From: Fictibacillus arsenicus
GTDB lineage: Bacteria > Bacillota > Bacilli > Bacillales > Fictibacillaceae
Direction: 5' to 3'
NCBI RefSeq assembly: GCF_001642935.1
Contig: NZ_CP016761.1
Span: 2,542,001-2,606,000 of the forward strand
Length of the DNA: 64,000 bases
In this document: positions 26,577 to 35,235 of the stretch, piece after piece
Numbering within the stretch: the first letter of the stretch is position 1
Layout of the letters: each line of letters starts with the position of its first letter
Position numbers and translations under genes: made by a program
Notes under the pieces: generated by a model
Database searches by the model: none
What the model was told of the DNA's origin: nothing
The model's input: only the letters and a program-made list of their open reading frames with translations

Positions 26577-27971
26577 TTATACGATCCCGAACATGTAATA
26601 TAATCCTATAATAACAAAAACAGCTGCTGTTTTAATAAGGGTCATTGCAAAGATATCGATATACGCCTGCTTATGAGTGAGACCTGTTACCGCTAAAAGG
26701 GTAATTACAGCACCGTTGTGAGGCAAAGTATCCATGCCGCCACTCGCCATAGATGCAACACGGTGAAGAACTTCTGTATCGATTCCAAGCTTGTTTGCTT
26801 GTTCGACATAGGTTTCACTCATCGTTGCCAGTGCAATACTCATACCGCCTGAAGCTGAACCTGTAATACCCGCTAGCGTAGTGGTTGTAACAGCTTCGTT
26901 TACTAATGGGTCTTTAATCGTATTTGACATAGCATTATTTACAGCTGTAAAACCTGGGAGTGCTGCGATAACACCGCCAAATCCATATTCTGACGCAGTG
27001 TTTAGAGTAGCAAGCAGTGCACCGCCGATGGATAAATTGATTCCTTTGTTAAAGTTGTTCTTGATTCTTTTAAAAGAAAACAGCAGTACTGTGATAATCC
27101 CAATAACTAGAGCTCCTTCAACAGCCCATACAGCTGCAAGTGTTGGAATTTGGATCTCCGGTACATTTTTCATACCAATTGCTGAGAAATCAAATGTCTT
27201 TCCATAATATTTTGGTATAAGAACCGTAAACCATTTATTAAAAACACCTACTAAAATAAGGGGCAAGATCGCGATAAAAGCATTTGGAAGCTCCTCAGAT
27301 TCGAGTTTCTCAGGTTCGTTGCTATGGCCTGTACCATACCCTTCACCTTTAGCTGCTGCCTGTCTTCTTCTCCATTCTAAGTAAACCATCCCAAGAACAA
27401 AAACGAACAAACCTCCGATAAATCCTAACCAAGGTGCAGCCCACGTGGTTGTTCCGAAGAATGATGTCGGAATAATATTTTGTATCTGCGGACTTCCTGG
27501 AAAAGCATCCATCGTAAATGTAAAGGCACCAAGTGCAATTGTTCCGGGAATAAGCCTCTTTGGAATATCTGCAAGCTTAAATAATTCGGCAGCAAATGGA
27601 TAAAGTGCAAATGCCACAACGAAAAGTGAAACCCCGCCATAAGTAAGAATAGCTCCTACTAGTACAATTGCAAGCATTGCACGAGACGGTCCGATTAGTT
27701 TGATCACAAACTGAGTGATAGATTTTGCAAATCCAGACATCTCGACGACTTTACCAAAAATTGCTCCCAGCAAGAAGACCGGAAAGTATAACTTAATAAA
27801 GCCAACCATTTTCTCCATAAATACACCTGAGAAAAACGGAAGTACATGGCCAGGTTCTGTTAGCAAAACAGCAAACAAGGCAGCGATCGGTGCGAATAAG
27901 ATGACACTAAAACCACGATAAGCTACAAACATCAGGAAAAATAATGATAATAAAATAATAATAATGTCCAA
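26577..27971 (-). CDS. GntP-family permease, probable 3-hydroxybutyrate transporter
   Basis: About 464 residues with 11-12 membrane segments and GntP-family features: LLSLFFLMFVAYRGFSVILF at the N-terminus, GASGGMSIALA-like glycines (GSASGGMSIALA) and SGGMDTLPHNGAV near the end. It resembles YxjC of B. subtilis, encoded beside the hydroxybutyrate dehydrogenase. Substrate is inferred from context; gluconate is unlikely because no kinase is nearby. The start is taken as TTG 27969-27971 because GGGGGAG lies 6 bases upstream; the in-frame ATG 15 bases further up is part of that site. It is first in the sigma-54-controlled operon. Confidence 0.88.
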   Translation of the reverse strand: MDIIIILLSLFFLMFVAYRGFSVILFAPIAALFAVLLTEPGHVLPFFSGVFMEKMVGFIKLYFPVFLLGAIFGKVVEMSGFAKSITQFVIKLIGPSRAMLAIVLVGAILTYGGVSLFVVAFALYPFAAELFKLADIPKRLIPGTIALGAFTFTMDAFPGSPQIQNIIPTSFFGTTTWAAPWLGFIGGLFVFVLGMVYLEWRRRQAAAKGEGYGTGHSNEPEKLESEELPNAFIAILPLILVGVFNKWFTVLIPKYYGKTFDFSAIGMKNVPEIQIPTLAAVWAVEGALVIGIITVLLFSFKRIKNNFNKGINLSIGGALLATLNTASEYGFGGVIAALPGFTAVNNAMSNTIKDPLVNEAVTTTTLAGITGSASGGMSIALATMSETYVEQANKLGIDTEVLHRVASMASGGMDTLPHNGAVITLLAVTGLTHKQAYIDIFAMTLIKTAAVFVIIGLYYMFGIV

Positions 27972-28075
27972 TTTTCTCTCCCCCATTTCTAAAATGAAAA
28001 TTTCAATTTCTTAAAAGCGCTTACATTTTTAAAAAAGTAATCTCCTTTCCACTTATATACTTCCCCCTATACTAT

Positions 28076-28091
28076 TGCAAGTTTTGTGCCA
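28076..28091 (-). promoter_or_regulatory. sigma-54 (-24/-12) promoter of the permease-dehydrogenase operon
   Basis: Minus strand TGGCAC-AAAAC-TTGCA, a perfect match to the sigma-54 consensus TGGCAC-N5-TTGCA, about 105 bases upstream of the permease start. Confidence 0.93.
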
Positions 28092-28130
28092 ATTACAAAC
28101 CAACAAATTAAAGGGATCCATCTGTTATTT

Positions 28131-28266
28131 TTCCGAAAAATCGGAAAAATAAAATAGATAAATACTTACATTCTATGTTTTTTCATTTTTTTCTCTATAC
28201 AAGCAAGCAAAAGTTAATAAAATGAATAATTCCGAAAAAACGGAATGAATTTCCGTTTTTTCGGAA
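28131..28266. promoter_or_regulatory. three palindromic activator sites (UAS) upstream of the sigma-54 promoter
   Basis: Three 16-bp palindromes TTCCG-N6-CGGAA: 28131-28146 (TTCCGAAAAATCGGAA), 28230-28245 (TTCCGAAAAAACGGAA) and 28251-28266 (TTCCGTTTTTTCGGAA). They lie 40, 139 and 160 bases upstream of the -24 element, where enhancer-binding proteins normally bind. The regulator gene next door (28279-29643) is the obvious binder (inference). Confidence 0.85.
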
Positions 28267-28278
28267 TATGGAATTAAT

Positions 28279-29643
28279 TCATATGTTATACTTTTTTATT
28301 TTATCGTACAAATTTGTTTTTCCGATACCAAGGGCATTAGCTACAGCCTTAATGTCCCCATCCATCTTTTTTAAATAAGATGAAATTACTTTTTTCTCCG
28401 TTTCATGAACATAATCTTTTAATGATTTTTGAGCTTCATGAACTTTCAGCTTCTCTCGAAGAAAATCCGGGAAAGCGTCAAGTGAAATTTGGTCACTTTG
28501 TGTCAGCTGAATAGCGGCCTCTACAAAATTTTTCAGCTCTCTCGTATTTCCTGGCCAAGTGTATTGAAGAAAAGCTTCTTTAACATCATCATCAATTTTC
28601 ACAATCCTTTTCCCCGTCTCCCTGCAATTAGAACGAATGAAGCTCTCAGCTAAAGGCCATATATCTTCTTTCCTCTCTCGAAGCGGCGGTATTTGAATCT
28701 GTAAAACATTGATTCTGTAAAACAAGTCTTCTCGAAACTTATTATTTTCTATAAGCTGCTCTAAAGGCCGGTTAGTTGCTGCAATTACCCTAACATTCAC
28801 TTTTTGGGAATTTAGTGAACCCACAGGCTCCACTTCTTTTTCCTGAAGTACACGCAGCAGTTTAATTTGCATATTTTGAGGAAGATCTCCAATTTCATCT
28901 AAAAATAATGTACCGCCGTCAGCCAGCTGAAACTTTCCTGGTTTTCCGCCTCTTTTCGCCCCAGTAAAGGCGCCTTCAGAATAGCCGAAAAGCTCAGATT
29001 CAAATAGATGTTCCGGTACTGCACCGCAATTTATTTTAATAAATGGCTTGGCGCTTCTTTCACTCAGCTGATGTATGCTATGTGCCAGCAATTCTTTTCC
29101 TGTGCCGCTTTCACCGCGAATTAATACTGACAAATCACCACTTGCTATGTTTTTTACACGATCTTTGATTTTTTCAGCCTCACGGGATATTCCTATAAAA
29201 TCATTGAGAGTATAGGTTGCTCCATTTATTTCATGCCACTCTTTTTTATAAAAATCGAGTTCATGCAAAAGCGCTTTAATATGGGAATTCATTTTCTTCC
29301 ATTGTTCTGTATCTCTGAAGATTACTGTTCCTACTGCACCGATAACTTTTCCTTCATGAAGAATAGGAATTCGGTTTGCAATCATATAATTACCCCTGAT
29401 AAACTGCAAATCAGCGATCTCAACTTTTCCTTGAAGAACAGCTTTATGCATCCTTGTATTCTCGATCACATTTGTTACATGCTTACCTATTACTTCTCTT
29501 GGATTTTCACCTAAAAACTCACAATAAGTTTTGTTCATGTATTGTACGATACCTTCGTGATCAACTACAACAATCCATTCGTAAGCACTGTCAATAATCG
29601 TCTCTAAAATATTGTGTTTTAACAAAGGGTCATTATTCAACAT
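28279..29643 (-). CDS. sigma-54-dependent activator, PAS-AAA+-Fis
   Basis: A 454-residue enhancer-binding protein. An N-terminal PAS sensor (about 10-115, YEWIVVVDHEGIVQYMNKTY) precedes the central AAA+ domain with Walker A GESGTGKE, the sigma-54-contacting GAFTGA loop, Walker B LFLDEIGDLP and the arginine-finger region FREDLFYRINVLQI. The C-terminal Fis-type helix-turn-helix contains VANALGIGKTNLYDKIKKY. It probably senses a small molecule through the PAS domain and activates the downstream operon from the three palindromic sites. Its gene is oriented toward that operon and ends 307 bases before it. Confidence 0.93.
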   Translation of the reverse strand: MLNNDPLLKHNILETIIDSAYEWIVVVDHEGIVQYMNKTYCEFLGENPREVIGKHVTNVIENTRMHKAVLQGKVEIADLQFIRGNYMIANRIPILHEGKVIGAVGTVIFRDTEQWKKMNSHIKALLHELDFYKKEWHEINGATYTLNDFIGISREAEKIKDRVKNIASGDLSVLIRGESGTGKELLAHSIHQLSERSAKPFIKINCGAVPEHLFESELFGYSEGAFTGAKRGGKPGKFQLADGGTLFLDEIGDLPQNMQIKLLRVLQEKEVEPVGSLNSQKVNVRVIAATNRPLEQLIENNKFREDLFYRINVLQIQIPPLRERKEDIWPLAESFIRSNCRETGKRIVKIDDDVKEAFLQYTWPGNTRELKNFVEAAIQLTQSDQISLDAFPDFLREKLKVHEAQKSLKDYVHETEKKVISSYLKKMDGDIKAVANALGIGKTNLYDKIKKYNI

Positions 29644-29731
29644 AGCATCCTATACCTCGTTCCTAAAAAACGTACTGCTTTTATTTGTAACCTATTGTAC
29701 CGTACAAAGAATATTTCTTCATATGGAAAAA

Positions 29732-29787
29732 GGGGCTGTCCCAAAAGTAAGGTAAACTTACCTTTGGCAGCCCCAATTTTTTATTTT
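29732..29787. terminator. strong hairpin terminator after yqeM
   Basis: GGGGCTGtCCCAAAAGTAAG ... CTTACCTTTGGcCAGCCCC-type long hairpin (29732-29774) with TTTTTTATTTTT on the plus side and TTTTTCC on the minus side. It should end the yqeG-yqeM operon on the minus strand and can act in both directions. Confidence 0.75.
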
Positions 29788-29854
29788 TACAAAACAAAAA
29801 ATAAATAACATCTCAGATTCCTGTTATCCAATCAAAGATTTCACGGGGAACTAT

Positions 29855-30020
29855 CCTCTTGACAGTTGATTGGAGTGTAAGATGCGAGACTCCTGCGGGA
29901 GTAGCGTGACAGGTGAGACACTGTAGCCGCAAAGCGACAAAGTGGCTCACCCCACGCCCCGCGGAAAGCGAGTATCTGAAACGGAAATCAAACACTTTCA
30001 AGAGCAACAATGCCAAAACA
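29855..30020 (-). mobile_element. MITE-like repeat, copy F (degenerate)
   Basis: The core is well kept in minus orientation (GTTGATTGGAGTG ... CTCCTGCGGGAGTAGC ... CCCCGCGGAAAGCGAG ... GGAAATCAAACAC) but both ends are worn; only AAGAGCAACAA remains of the left inverted repeat. This is probably an old insertion. With the hairpin at 29732 it fills the 411-base gap between the sigma-54 activator and yqeM. Confidence 0.65.
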
Positions 30021-30054
30021 ATCATTACCCCAAAATATACTTTTGAGTCATCCT

Positions 30055-30795
30055 TTAAGATTTCTTAGCAATAAACAATATTCTTTCACTTTGTTCATTT
30101 GGGTTCTGATCTTCAAAATCTGCCGTAATACTTAATACTTCAAATTGACATTCTTTAAGCCATCTAGAATAGTCTTCTACTGAAAACGTTCTTTGAATGT
30201 GTAATTCATCGTATCGTTCATAGTTATCTTTGTTTAGAATGAAAAAAGATAAATCGTGCTCTACACTGTTATCGTGTTCACCTTGATAACATTGCCAGAT
30301 GTATGAAAGCTCTTCATTATTACTGCCAAAAGTGCTGCCAATAAAAATATTATTGATCTTATGTAAGGAATGAACATCAAAAAGAAGCAAACCATTTGGT
30401 TCTAAATGATTCCATACTGAAAGAAAGGTTTGTTTTATGTCTTCTTCCGTTAAAATATAATTTAGAGAATCGCATAAAATTGTTACGCAATCATATGCTC
30501 CCAAGCCTTCTAGTTCTCTCATGTCCTGCTGAAAAAGTGAAAGTTCAACATTTTCATTTTCTGCTTTTTCTTTTGCAACCATAAGCATATCTGAAGAAAG
30601 ATCAACGCCAGTAACTTCAAATCCTTCTTTTGCCAGCAAGATTGGCATCGAACCGGTTCCACAGCCAACGTCTAATAATCTGATGATATTCGGGTGATAA
30701 GCAGATACAGCATTTTTAATAAATGACAGCCACTTCGAATATGGTGCATCTGCCATTAATTCATCATAAAGATAAGCGAACTGCTGATAACTCAT
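30055..30795 (-). CDS. yqeM: class I SAM-dependent methyltransferase YqeM
   Basis: A 246-residue Rossmann methyltransferase with the SAM loop LLDVGCGTGSMPILLA, acidic VTGVDLSSDML and FDVHSLHKI. Its position as last gene of the yqeG-yqeM operon, overlapping the rsfS stop by one base (TAATG), identifies it as YqeM. Its substrate is unknown; the operon's ribosome-biogenesis content suggests, but does not show, an RNA or protein target. Confidence 0.9.
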   Translation of the reverse strand: MSYQQFAYLYDELMADAPYSKWLSFIKNAVSAYHPNIIRLLDVGCGTGSMPILLAKEGFEVTGVDLSSDMLMVAKEKAENENVELSLFQQDMRELEGLGAYDCVTILCDSLNYILTEEDIKQTFLSVWNHLEPNGLLLFDVHSLHKINNIFIGSTFGSNNEELSYIWQCYQGEHDNSVEHDLSFFILNKDNYERYDELHIQRTFSVEDYSRWLKECQFEVLSITADFEDQNPNEQSERILFIAKKS

Positions 30796-31163
30796 TACAT
30801 ATTTTCTTGGGGTGCAAGAATTGCGTCAACATCTACAGAATTTGCATCTCCCCATAACTTCTCTAGATTATAATAGCTGCGGTCATCACGGTGAAAGACA
30901 TGTACGACTACATTTCCTAAATCAATCAATACCCAGCGAGCATGGTCATAACCTTCCATCCTGCGCAATTGAATATCGTTTTCTAGAGCTACATCTTTTA
31001 GTTCTTTTGAAATTGCCTGAACTTGTTTTTCTGAATTACCATGGCAGATTACGAAATAATCTGCAACTAAAGAAATTCCTTCCATGTCTAAAACAGCAAT
31101 GTTTTCCGCCCTTTTATCATCTACTGTTTTAACAACTAATTCCATAAGGTCTTTAACATTCAT
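30795..31163 (-). CDS. rsfS: ribosomal silencing factor RsfS
   Basis: A 122-residue Iojap/RsfS protein (YqeL). Visible family stretches are VLDMEGISLVADYFVICHG, MEGYDHARWVLIDLGNVVVH and VFHRDDRSYYNLEKLW. It binds L14 on the large subunit and blocks subunit joining in stationary phase. Start ATG 31161-31163 lies 8 bases after GGAGGAG; the longer in-frame GTG overlaps the ribosome-binding site. It lies between yqeK and yqeM in the operon. Confidence 0.95.
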   Translation of the reverse strand: MNVKDLMELVVKTVDDKRAENIAVLDMEGISLVADYFVICHGNSEKQVQAISKELKDVALENDIQLRRMEGYDHARWVLIDLGNVVVHVFHRDDRSYYNLEKLWGDANSVDVDAILAPQENM

Positions 31164-31177
31164 CCAATGCACTCCTC

Positions 31178-31750
31178 CTATTTTTTATTCTGAGTCTCAT
31201 CCATTAGACCATTATAAGTTTCAAGAGTTAACGGATAGATCTTTTGGTTTTGCTTCATCAAAAAATTAATAGTGTTTTTCACAGCCATTAAACAGGCTTT
31301 GTTTAAATCTTTTTCAGCTTCTTCTCTTACTTCTTCTACTCCTGGGAAATGACGGTTTGGCTCAATATAATCGGCCAAAAAAATGACTTTTTCTAATGTG
31401 TTCATATTACCATTACCCGTTGTATGATAATAAATGGCACTTAACACTTCTTCATCTTGTATTCCAATTTCCTTTTCTACTAAAAAAGCACCTACTGGAG
31501 CATGCAGCACTTCACTTCCAAAAAGCAAAAGATCTTGCGGAAGATTTTCATTTTTAACGATCTCTCTCATTTCATCTTTGGGACGAAATTTAGCGTAATC
31601 ATGAAAGATGGCTGCAGTTTCAGTTTTATCCAAATCACCGCCATACAGTTCCGCTAATTTCAAACTCGTTTCTAACACACCTAATGTGTGTACATATCTG
31701 TGTTCAGTTAAATGTTTTTTAACTATTTCAAGTGCTTTATTTCTATCCAT
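31178..31750 (-). CDS. yqeK: HD-domain hydrolase YqeK (symmetrical Ap4A hydrolase family)
   Basis: A 190-residue HD-domain phosphohydrolase. Metal-binding residues are His in RYVHTLGV and the His-Asp pair in AAIFHDYAKF. Members of this family cleave diadenosine tetraphosphate symmetrically to ADP. Start ATG 31748-31750 follows AAGGAG and overlaps the 3' end of nadD by 8 bases, implying coupled translation. The nadD-yqeK pair is conserved in Firmicutes. Confidence 0.92.
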   Translation of the reverse strand: MDRNKALEIVKKHLTEHRYVHTLGVLETSLKLAELYGGDLDKTETAAIFHDYAKFRPKDEMREIVKNENLPQDLLLFGSEVLHAPVGAFLVEKEIGIQDEEVLSAIYYHTTGNGNMNTLEKVIFLADYIEPNRHFPGVEEVREEAEKDLNKACLMAVKNTINFLMKQNQKIYPLTLETYNGLMDETQNKK

Positions 31751-32330
31751 AAAGCAAGTGCTCCTTAATATACTTCCAGACGTCATCTGCAACAAAATAA
31801 CGAATATTACCGTTCTCTTTTGCCCTTAAACGAATAAATGTAGACGATATCCCGATATTAGGTATTTCTACAAGTTTTACGTTATACCTTTCCCAATGTT
31901 CATCAACCGGAAAGCCTTCACGGCCGACTCCTGCAAATTGGACAAGGTCTTTCAGCTGGTCGATTTGATGCCAGCTGCCAAGAGAGTGAACCATATCTCC
32001 GCCCATAATAAAAGTAAATTCCTTATTTGGAAACTTCTCTTTCAACAGCCGGATTGTATCAATAGTATATGAAGGACCGCTTCTCTCAAATTCAAGTAAA
32101 GAAAGGGAGAATTGATTATTGTTTCCAATCGTTTTCTTAACCATCTCTATGCGATGTCTGTCTGAAACATCTTCCACTTTCTTCTTATGAGGAGGATTTG
32201 AAGCAGGCATCCACCACACTTCATCTAATTTCAGCTGCTTCAATGCTTCCTGTGCAATAATTAAATGCCCAATGTGCGGCGGATTAAACGTTCCTCCAAA
32301 AAGACCGATATGTTTTTCCAAGGCACTCAC
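31743..32330 (-). CDS. nadD: nicotinate-nucleotide adenylyltransferase
   Basis: A 195-residue nucleotidyltransferase with the HxGH-type motif in GGTFNPPHIGHL and the C-terminal ISSTFIR motif, joining NaMN and ATP to deamido-NAD in NAD synthesis. Length and motifs are standard. It sits between yhbY and yqeK in the yqeG-yqeM operon and overlaps yqeK by 8 bases. Confidence 0.96.
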   Translation of the reverse strand: MSALEKHIGLFGGTFNPPHIGHLIIAQEALKQLKLDEVWWMPASNPPHKKKVEDVSDRHRIEMVKKTIGNNNQFSLSLLEFERSGPSYTIDTIRLLKEKFPNKEFTFIMGGDMVHSLGSWHQIDQLKDLVQFAGVGREGFPVDEHWERYNVKLVEIPNIGISSTFIRLRAKENGNIRYFVADDVWKYIKEHLLYG

Positions 32331-32333
32331 TCC

Positions 32334-32624
32334 TTATGGGAGTTCAATACGTTTTTGATTCTTAGATTCTTTATAAAGCACGATCGTACTTCCGATCACC
32401 TGTACCAACTCAGCTTTTGATCCAGTGGACAGTTCTTCTGCAACTGTATCTTTATCATCTTCACAATTTTGAAGCACACTCACTTTAATCAATTCTCGTG
32501 CTTCGAGCGCTTCCTCTACTTGCTTAACTAAGTTAGAGTTCACTCCGCCTTTTCCTACCTGAAAGATGGGCTGAATATGATGTGCTTTTGAACGTAAAAA
32601 TCGTTTTTGTTTTCCTGTTAGCAT
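32334..32624 (-). CDS. yhbY: ribosome assembly RNA-binding protein YhbY (CRM domain)
   Basis: A 96-residue single CRM-domain protein (YqeI) opening MLTGKQKRFLRSKAHHIQP with the GKGGVN loop that replaces the GxxG RNA-binding motif. It associates with pre-50S particles. It lies 3 bases after aroE and 4 bases before nadD, so it is translationally close-packed in the operon. Confidence 0.94.
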   Translation of the reverse strand: MLTGKQKRFLRSKAHHIQPIFQVGKGGVNSNLVKQVEEALEARELIKVSVLQNCEDDKDTVAEELSTGSKAELVQVIGSTIVLYKESKNQKRIELP

Positions 32625-32626
32625 AA

Positions 32627-33454
32627 TTACCTCCTGAGCTGTTCAATGACTGCTTTTTTCATTTTATTTGTATCCGGAAAAGTGCCTGTCCATTTTTCAA
32701 ATGCCATCGCACCTTGCATGACAAGCATTGAAACGCCGTTATCTATAATGGCCCCTTTACATTTTGCTGTTTGCAGCCACTTTGTCTGAAGCGGATTATA
32801 GACAATATCACAAACAACAGTATCATGTTTTATTTGAGCTAATTGTATAGGCATTGTTTCAATACTAGGATGCATACCTGCATTCGTAGTATTAATCAAT
32901 ACATCAAAGCGGGACAGCTCACTCTCCGCTTTCTTTAACGATAAGGGCTCTACACATGTATTATTTAAATCATTTACTAAATGGGTTAATCTTTCTGCTG
33001 AACGGTTTGCAATAAACAGCTTTTCTGGATTTTCTTTTAATAGGGCATAAGCAATCGATCTCGCAGCTCCTCCTGCCCCAATTAAAAGAAGATTCATTTC
33101 ACTAATTGGCCTGCTGATTTTTTCTTTCAGCCCCAATAAAAAGCCTTTTCCATCGGTGTTGTACCCGATCAGTTTTCCATTTTTATTAACAACGGTGTTA
33201 ACCGCTCCTATTTTTTCAGCTTCTGGATCAATCTCGTCTAAAAAAGGAATAACTTCAACCTTATGCGGAATGGTAACATTGCAGCCCGCGTAATCACTCT
33301 CTTTTAAATATTGTATAAAAGAAGGCAAGTCGTCTGAAGTCACCCTCATTTTTTCATACGATCCTTGTATTCCTGCTTGTTTAAAGGCTTCGTTATGCAT
33401 CACAGGCGATAACGAATGTTCTATTGGATCTCCGATAACCATTGCTTTTATCAT
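32627..33454 (-). CDS. aroE: shikimate dehydrogenase (NADP+)
   Basis: A 275-residue two-domain AroE reducing 3-dehydroshikimate to shikimate in aromatic amino acid synthesis. The substrate domain begins GDPIEHSLSPVMHN; the catalytic lysine is in VTIPHKVEVI; the NADP fold has GAGGAARSIAYAL and IANRSAERL. It is full length and lies between yqeH and yhbY as in B. subtilis (aroD). Confidence 0.96.
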   Translation of the reverse strand: MIKAMVIGDPIEHSLSPVMHNEAFKQAGIQGSYEKMRVTSDDLPSFIQYLKESDYAGCNVTIPHKVEVIPFLDEIDPEAEKIGAVNTVVNKNGKLIGYNTDGKGFLLGLKEKISRPISEMNLLLIGAGGAARSIAYALLKENPEKLFIANRSAERLTHLVNDLNNTCVEPLSLKKAESELSRFDVLINTTNAGMHPSIETMPIQLAQIKHDTVVCDIVYNPLQTKWLQTAKCKGAIIDNGVSMLVMQGAMAFEKWTGTFPDTNKMKKAVIEQLRR

Positions 33455-33469
33455 CTAAAAAAATCCTCC

Positions 33470-34567
33470 TTAAATTAAGGATTTTCGAATTGTTACTGAT
33501 ACACCTTCTGGAGCGTAGAAAGCCACTTTAGCACCTGCTTCAGGGAAGGTAACCCATCCTAATCCTGAAATAACCACATCGGTTTTGCTTTCCTTTATCA
33601 TCCATTCATAGCGTTTCAATTCTGGAAAATTAGCTGTATCTTCTGGCGGCGCCAGCATTTCACCAAGATGCTTTTCATATAGTTCATCTGCTTTTTCAGT
33701 CTTCGTTCGATGGATGTTTAAATGATTAGAAAAATGACAAACAAAGGATTGTTTACCACCTTTCAAATAATCCATTCTTGCAAGTCCGCCAAAGAATAAA
33801 GTCTGCATTTCATTTAACTGGAACACCATTGGTTTGATTTCTTTTTTGGGCATTATGATACTTAGTTCCTTTTTAGAAACATAATGGGCCATTTGGTGAT
33901 GATTAATGATTCCAGGTGTATCGTACATATGACTTCTTGCATCAAGGGGAATATCAATTAAGTCCAGCGTTGTTCCAGGAAAATGAGACGTCGTAATAAA
34001 GTCGGAAGTTTCCTCTCCAAACTGCTTTATCAATCTGTTTATAAACGTAGATTTACCTGTGTTTGTACAGCCTACTACATAAACATCTCTGCCTTGCCTG
34101 TAATGGTCAATGCTATCTGCTAATTCTTCAATCCCGTATCCCTTTTCAGCAGAAATAAGCTGAACATCGATCGGCTTCAGCCCGAGCTCTTTCGCTTCTT
34201 TTTTCATCCAATGAATAACTTTGTTAGGATTTACTGATTTCGGCAGGAGATCCAGCTTATTACCTACAAGTAAGATAGGGTTTTTACCAGCATAGCGGTG
34301 AAGACCAGGCAGCCAGCTTCCATTGAAATCAAAAATATCTATAATCTTTACAACGAGTGCATCTTCGTCTCCAATACTGGAGACAATTTTGCGATAATCG
34401 TCATCAGACAAATTCACATCGTGTATTTCATTATAGTGCTTTAAACGAAAACAGCGCTGGCAAATAGGCAGCTCTTTCGTTAATGCCGAAAGAGGTGCGT
34501 ATCCAAGCGCTTCTTTGTCCTCGGTTTGTATGGAAATGCCGCAGCCCACACACTTGATTTGTTCCAA
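33470..34567 (-). CDS. yqeH: ribosome biogenesis GTPase YqeH
   Basis: A 365-residue circularly permuted GTPase needed for 30S assembly. An N-terminal zinc finger (CVGCG ... CQRC) is followed by the permuted G motifs: NKLDLLP (G4) comes before VGCTNTGKSTFINRL (G1) and DTPGI (G3). A C-terminal RNA-binding region follows. The start is TTG 34565-34567 after GGGAGG; the family starts at this point (xEQIKCVGCG). The longer ORF to 34609 would overlap yqeG. Confidence 0.94.
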   Translation of the reverse strand: MEQIKCVGCGISIQTEDKEALGYAPLSALTKELPICQRCFRLKHYNEIHDVNLSDDDYRKIVSSIGDEDALVVKIIDIFDFNGSWLPGLHRYAGKNPILLVGNKLDLLPKSVNPNKVIHWMKKEAKELGLKPIDVQLISAEKGYGIEELADSIDHYRQGRDVYVVGCTNTGKSTFINRLIKQFGEETSDFITTSHFPGTTLDLIDIPLDARSHMYDTPGIINHHQMAHYVSKKELSIIMPKKEIKPMVFQLNEMQTLFFGGLARMDYLKGGKQSFVCHFSNHLNIHRTKTEKADELYEKHLGEMLAPPEDTANFPELKRYEWMIKESKTDVVISGLGWVTFPEAGAKVAFYAPEGVSVTIRKSLI

Positions 34568-34569
34568 AC

Positions 34570-35085
34570 TTATTCCTCCCAATGAATCATGCCTTTTCTT
34601 TTCATCCAAGACAATATAATACGTTCAATTTTACGGTTAAACCTTGTCCAAAACCCGTCACTGCTCGCTACAGGAACAACAAGGATCGTATGTAATCCTA
34701 TTCTGTTTCCTCCAAGTACATCTGTCAGCAACTGATCGCCGATTACAACGACTTCTTGATTTTTTAACTTCATATCTTTCAGCGCTCTCTTGAAAGCCTT
34801 TGTCATCGGTTTTCTTGCACTATAGATAAATGGAATCCCTACAGGATCAGAAAAACTTTTCACTCTATGTTGAGTATTATTTGAAACTATCGTTATTAAA
34901 ATGCCCTTTTCCTTAATAGAAGTGAACCATTTAATTAATTCAGGAGTTGCTTCGGGCCTGTCCCATTCTACAAGCGTATTATCCAAATCTGTGATAATCC
35001 CCTTCACTCCACGTTCCACTAACATTTCCGGTGTAATGTCCAATATATTTTGAACATGCTGATCCGGCAAAAAATGTTTTAACAT
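34570..35085 (-). CDS. yqeG: HAD-superfamily phosphatase YqeG
   Basis: A 171-residue HAD IIIA phosphatase. Motif I is DLDNTLVEWD (nucleophile Asp and acid/base Asp), motif II the ITIVSNNT threonine/serine, motif III/IV KPMTKAFKRAL and VIGDQLLTDVLGGN. The physiological substrate is not known from sequence. It heads the eight-gene operon to yqeM, with a plausible sigma-A promoter at 35133-35161. Confidence 0.93.
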   Translation of the reverse strand: MLKHFLPDQHVQNILDITPEMLVERGVKGIITDLDNTLVEWDRPEATPELIKWFTSIKEKGILITIVSNNTQHRVKSFSDPVGIPFIYSARKPMTKAFKRALKDMKLKNQEVVVIGDQLLTDVLGGNRIGLHTILVVPVASSDGFWTRFNRKIERIILSWMKRKGMIHWEE

Positions 35086-35132
35086 TCTAGCACCTCTTCA
35101 CATTTCCTAATGAACGTTTCTATTTTACCAGT

Positions 35133-35161
35133 AATGTAAGGAAGAACAAACGGTTTTTCAA
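35133..35161 (-). promoter_or_regulatory. candidate sigma-A promoter of the yqeG-yqeM operon
   Basis: TTGAAA (35161-35156), 17 bases, TACATT (35138-35133) on the minus strand, about 50 bases upstream of the yqeG start. An alternative -10 TAAAAT lies slightly downstream. Confidence 0.5.
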
Positions 35162-35235
35162 CTTAATTAGACAAAAGGACTTCTTTTTCACTATTGTTAA
35201 AAAAGTTTTCGACAAATTGTTCCCCTGCTCTACAA

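Noticed and set aside
28131-28266. Repeated TTCCG palindromes as a CRISPR array
   Set aside because: There are only three 16-bp palindromes with unequal gaps and no cas genes; position upstream of a sigma-54 promoter explains them as activator sites.
29732-29774. GGGGCTGTCCCAAAAG-type palindrome considered as remnant IS ends
   Set aside because: Such tips occur in some insertion sequences, but no internal sequence or flanking duplication is present (GGAAAAA versus AATTTTT), and a T run makes a terminator the simpler reading.
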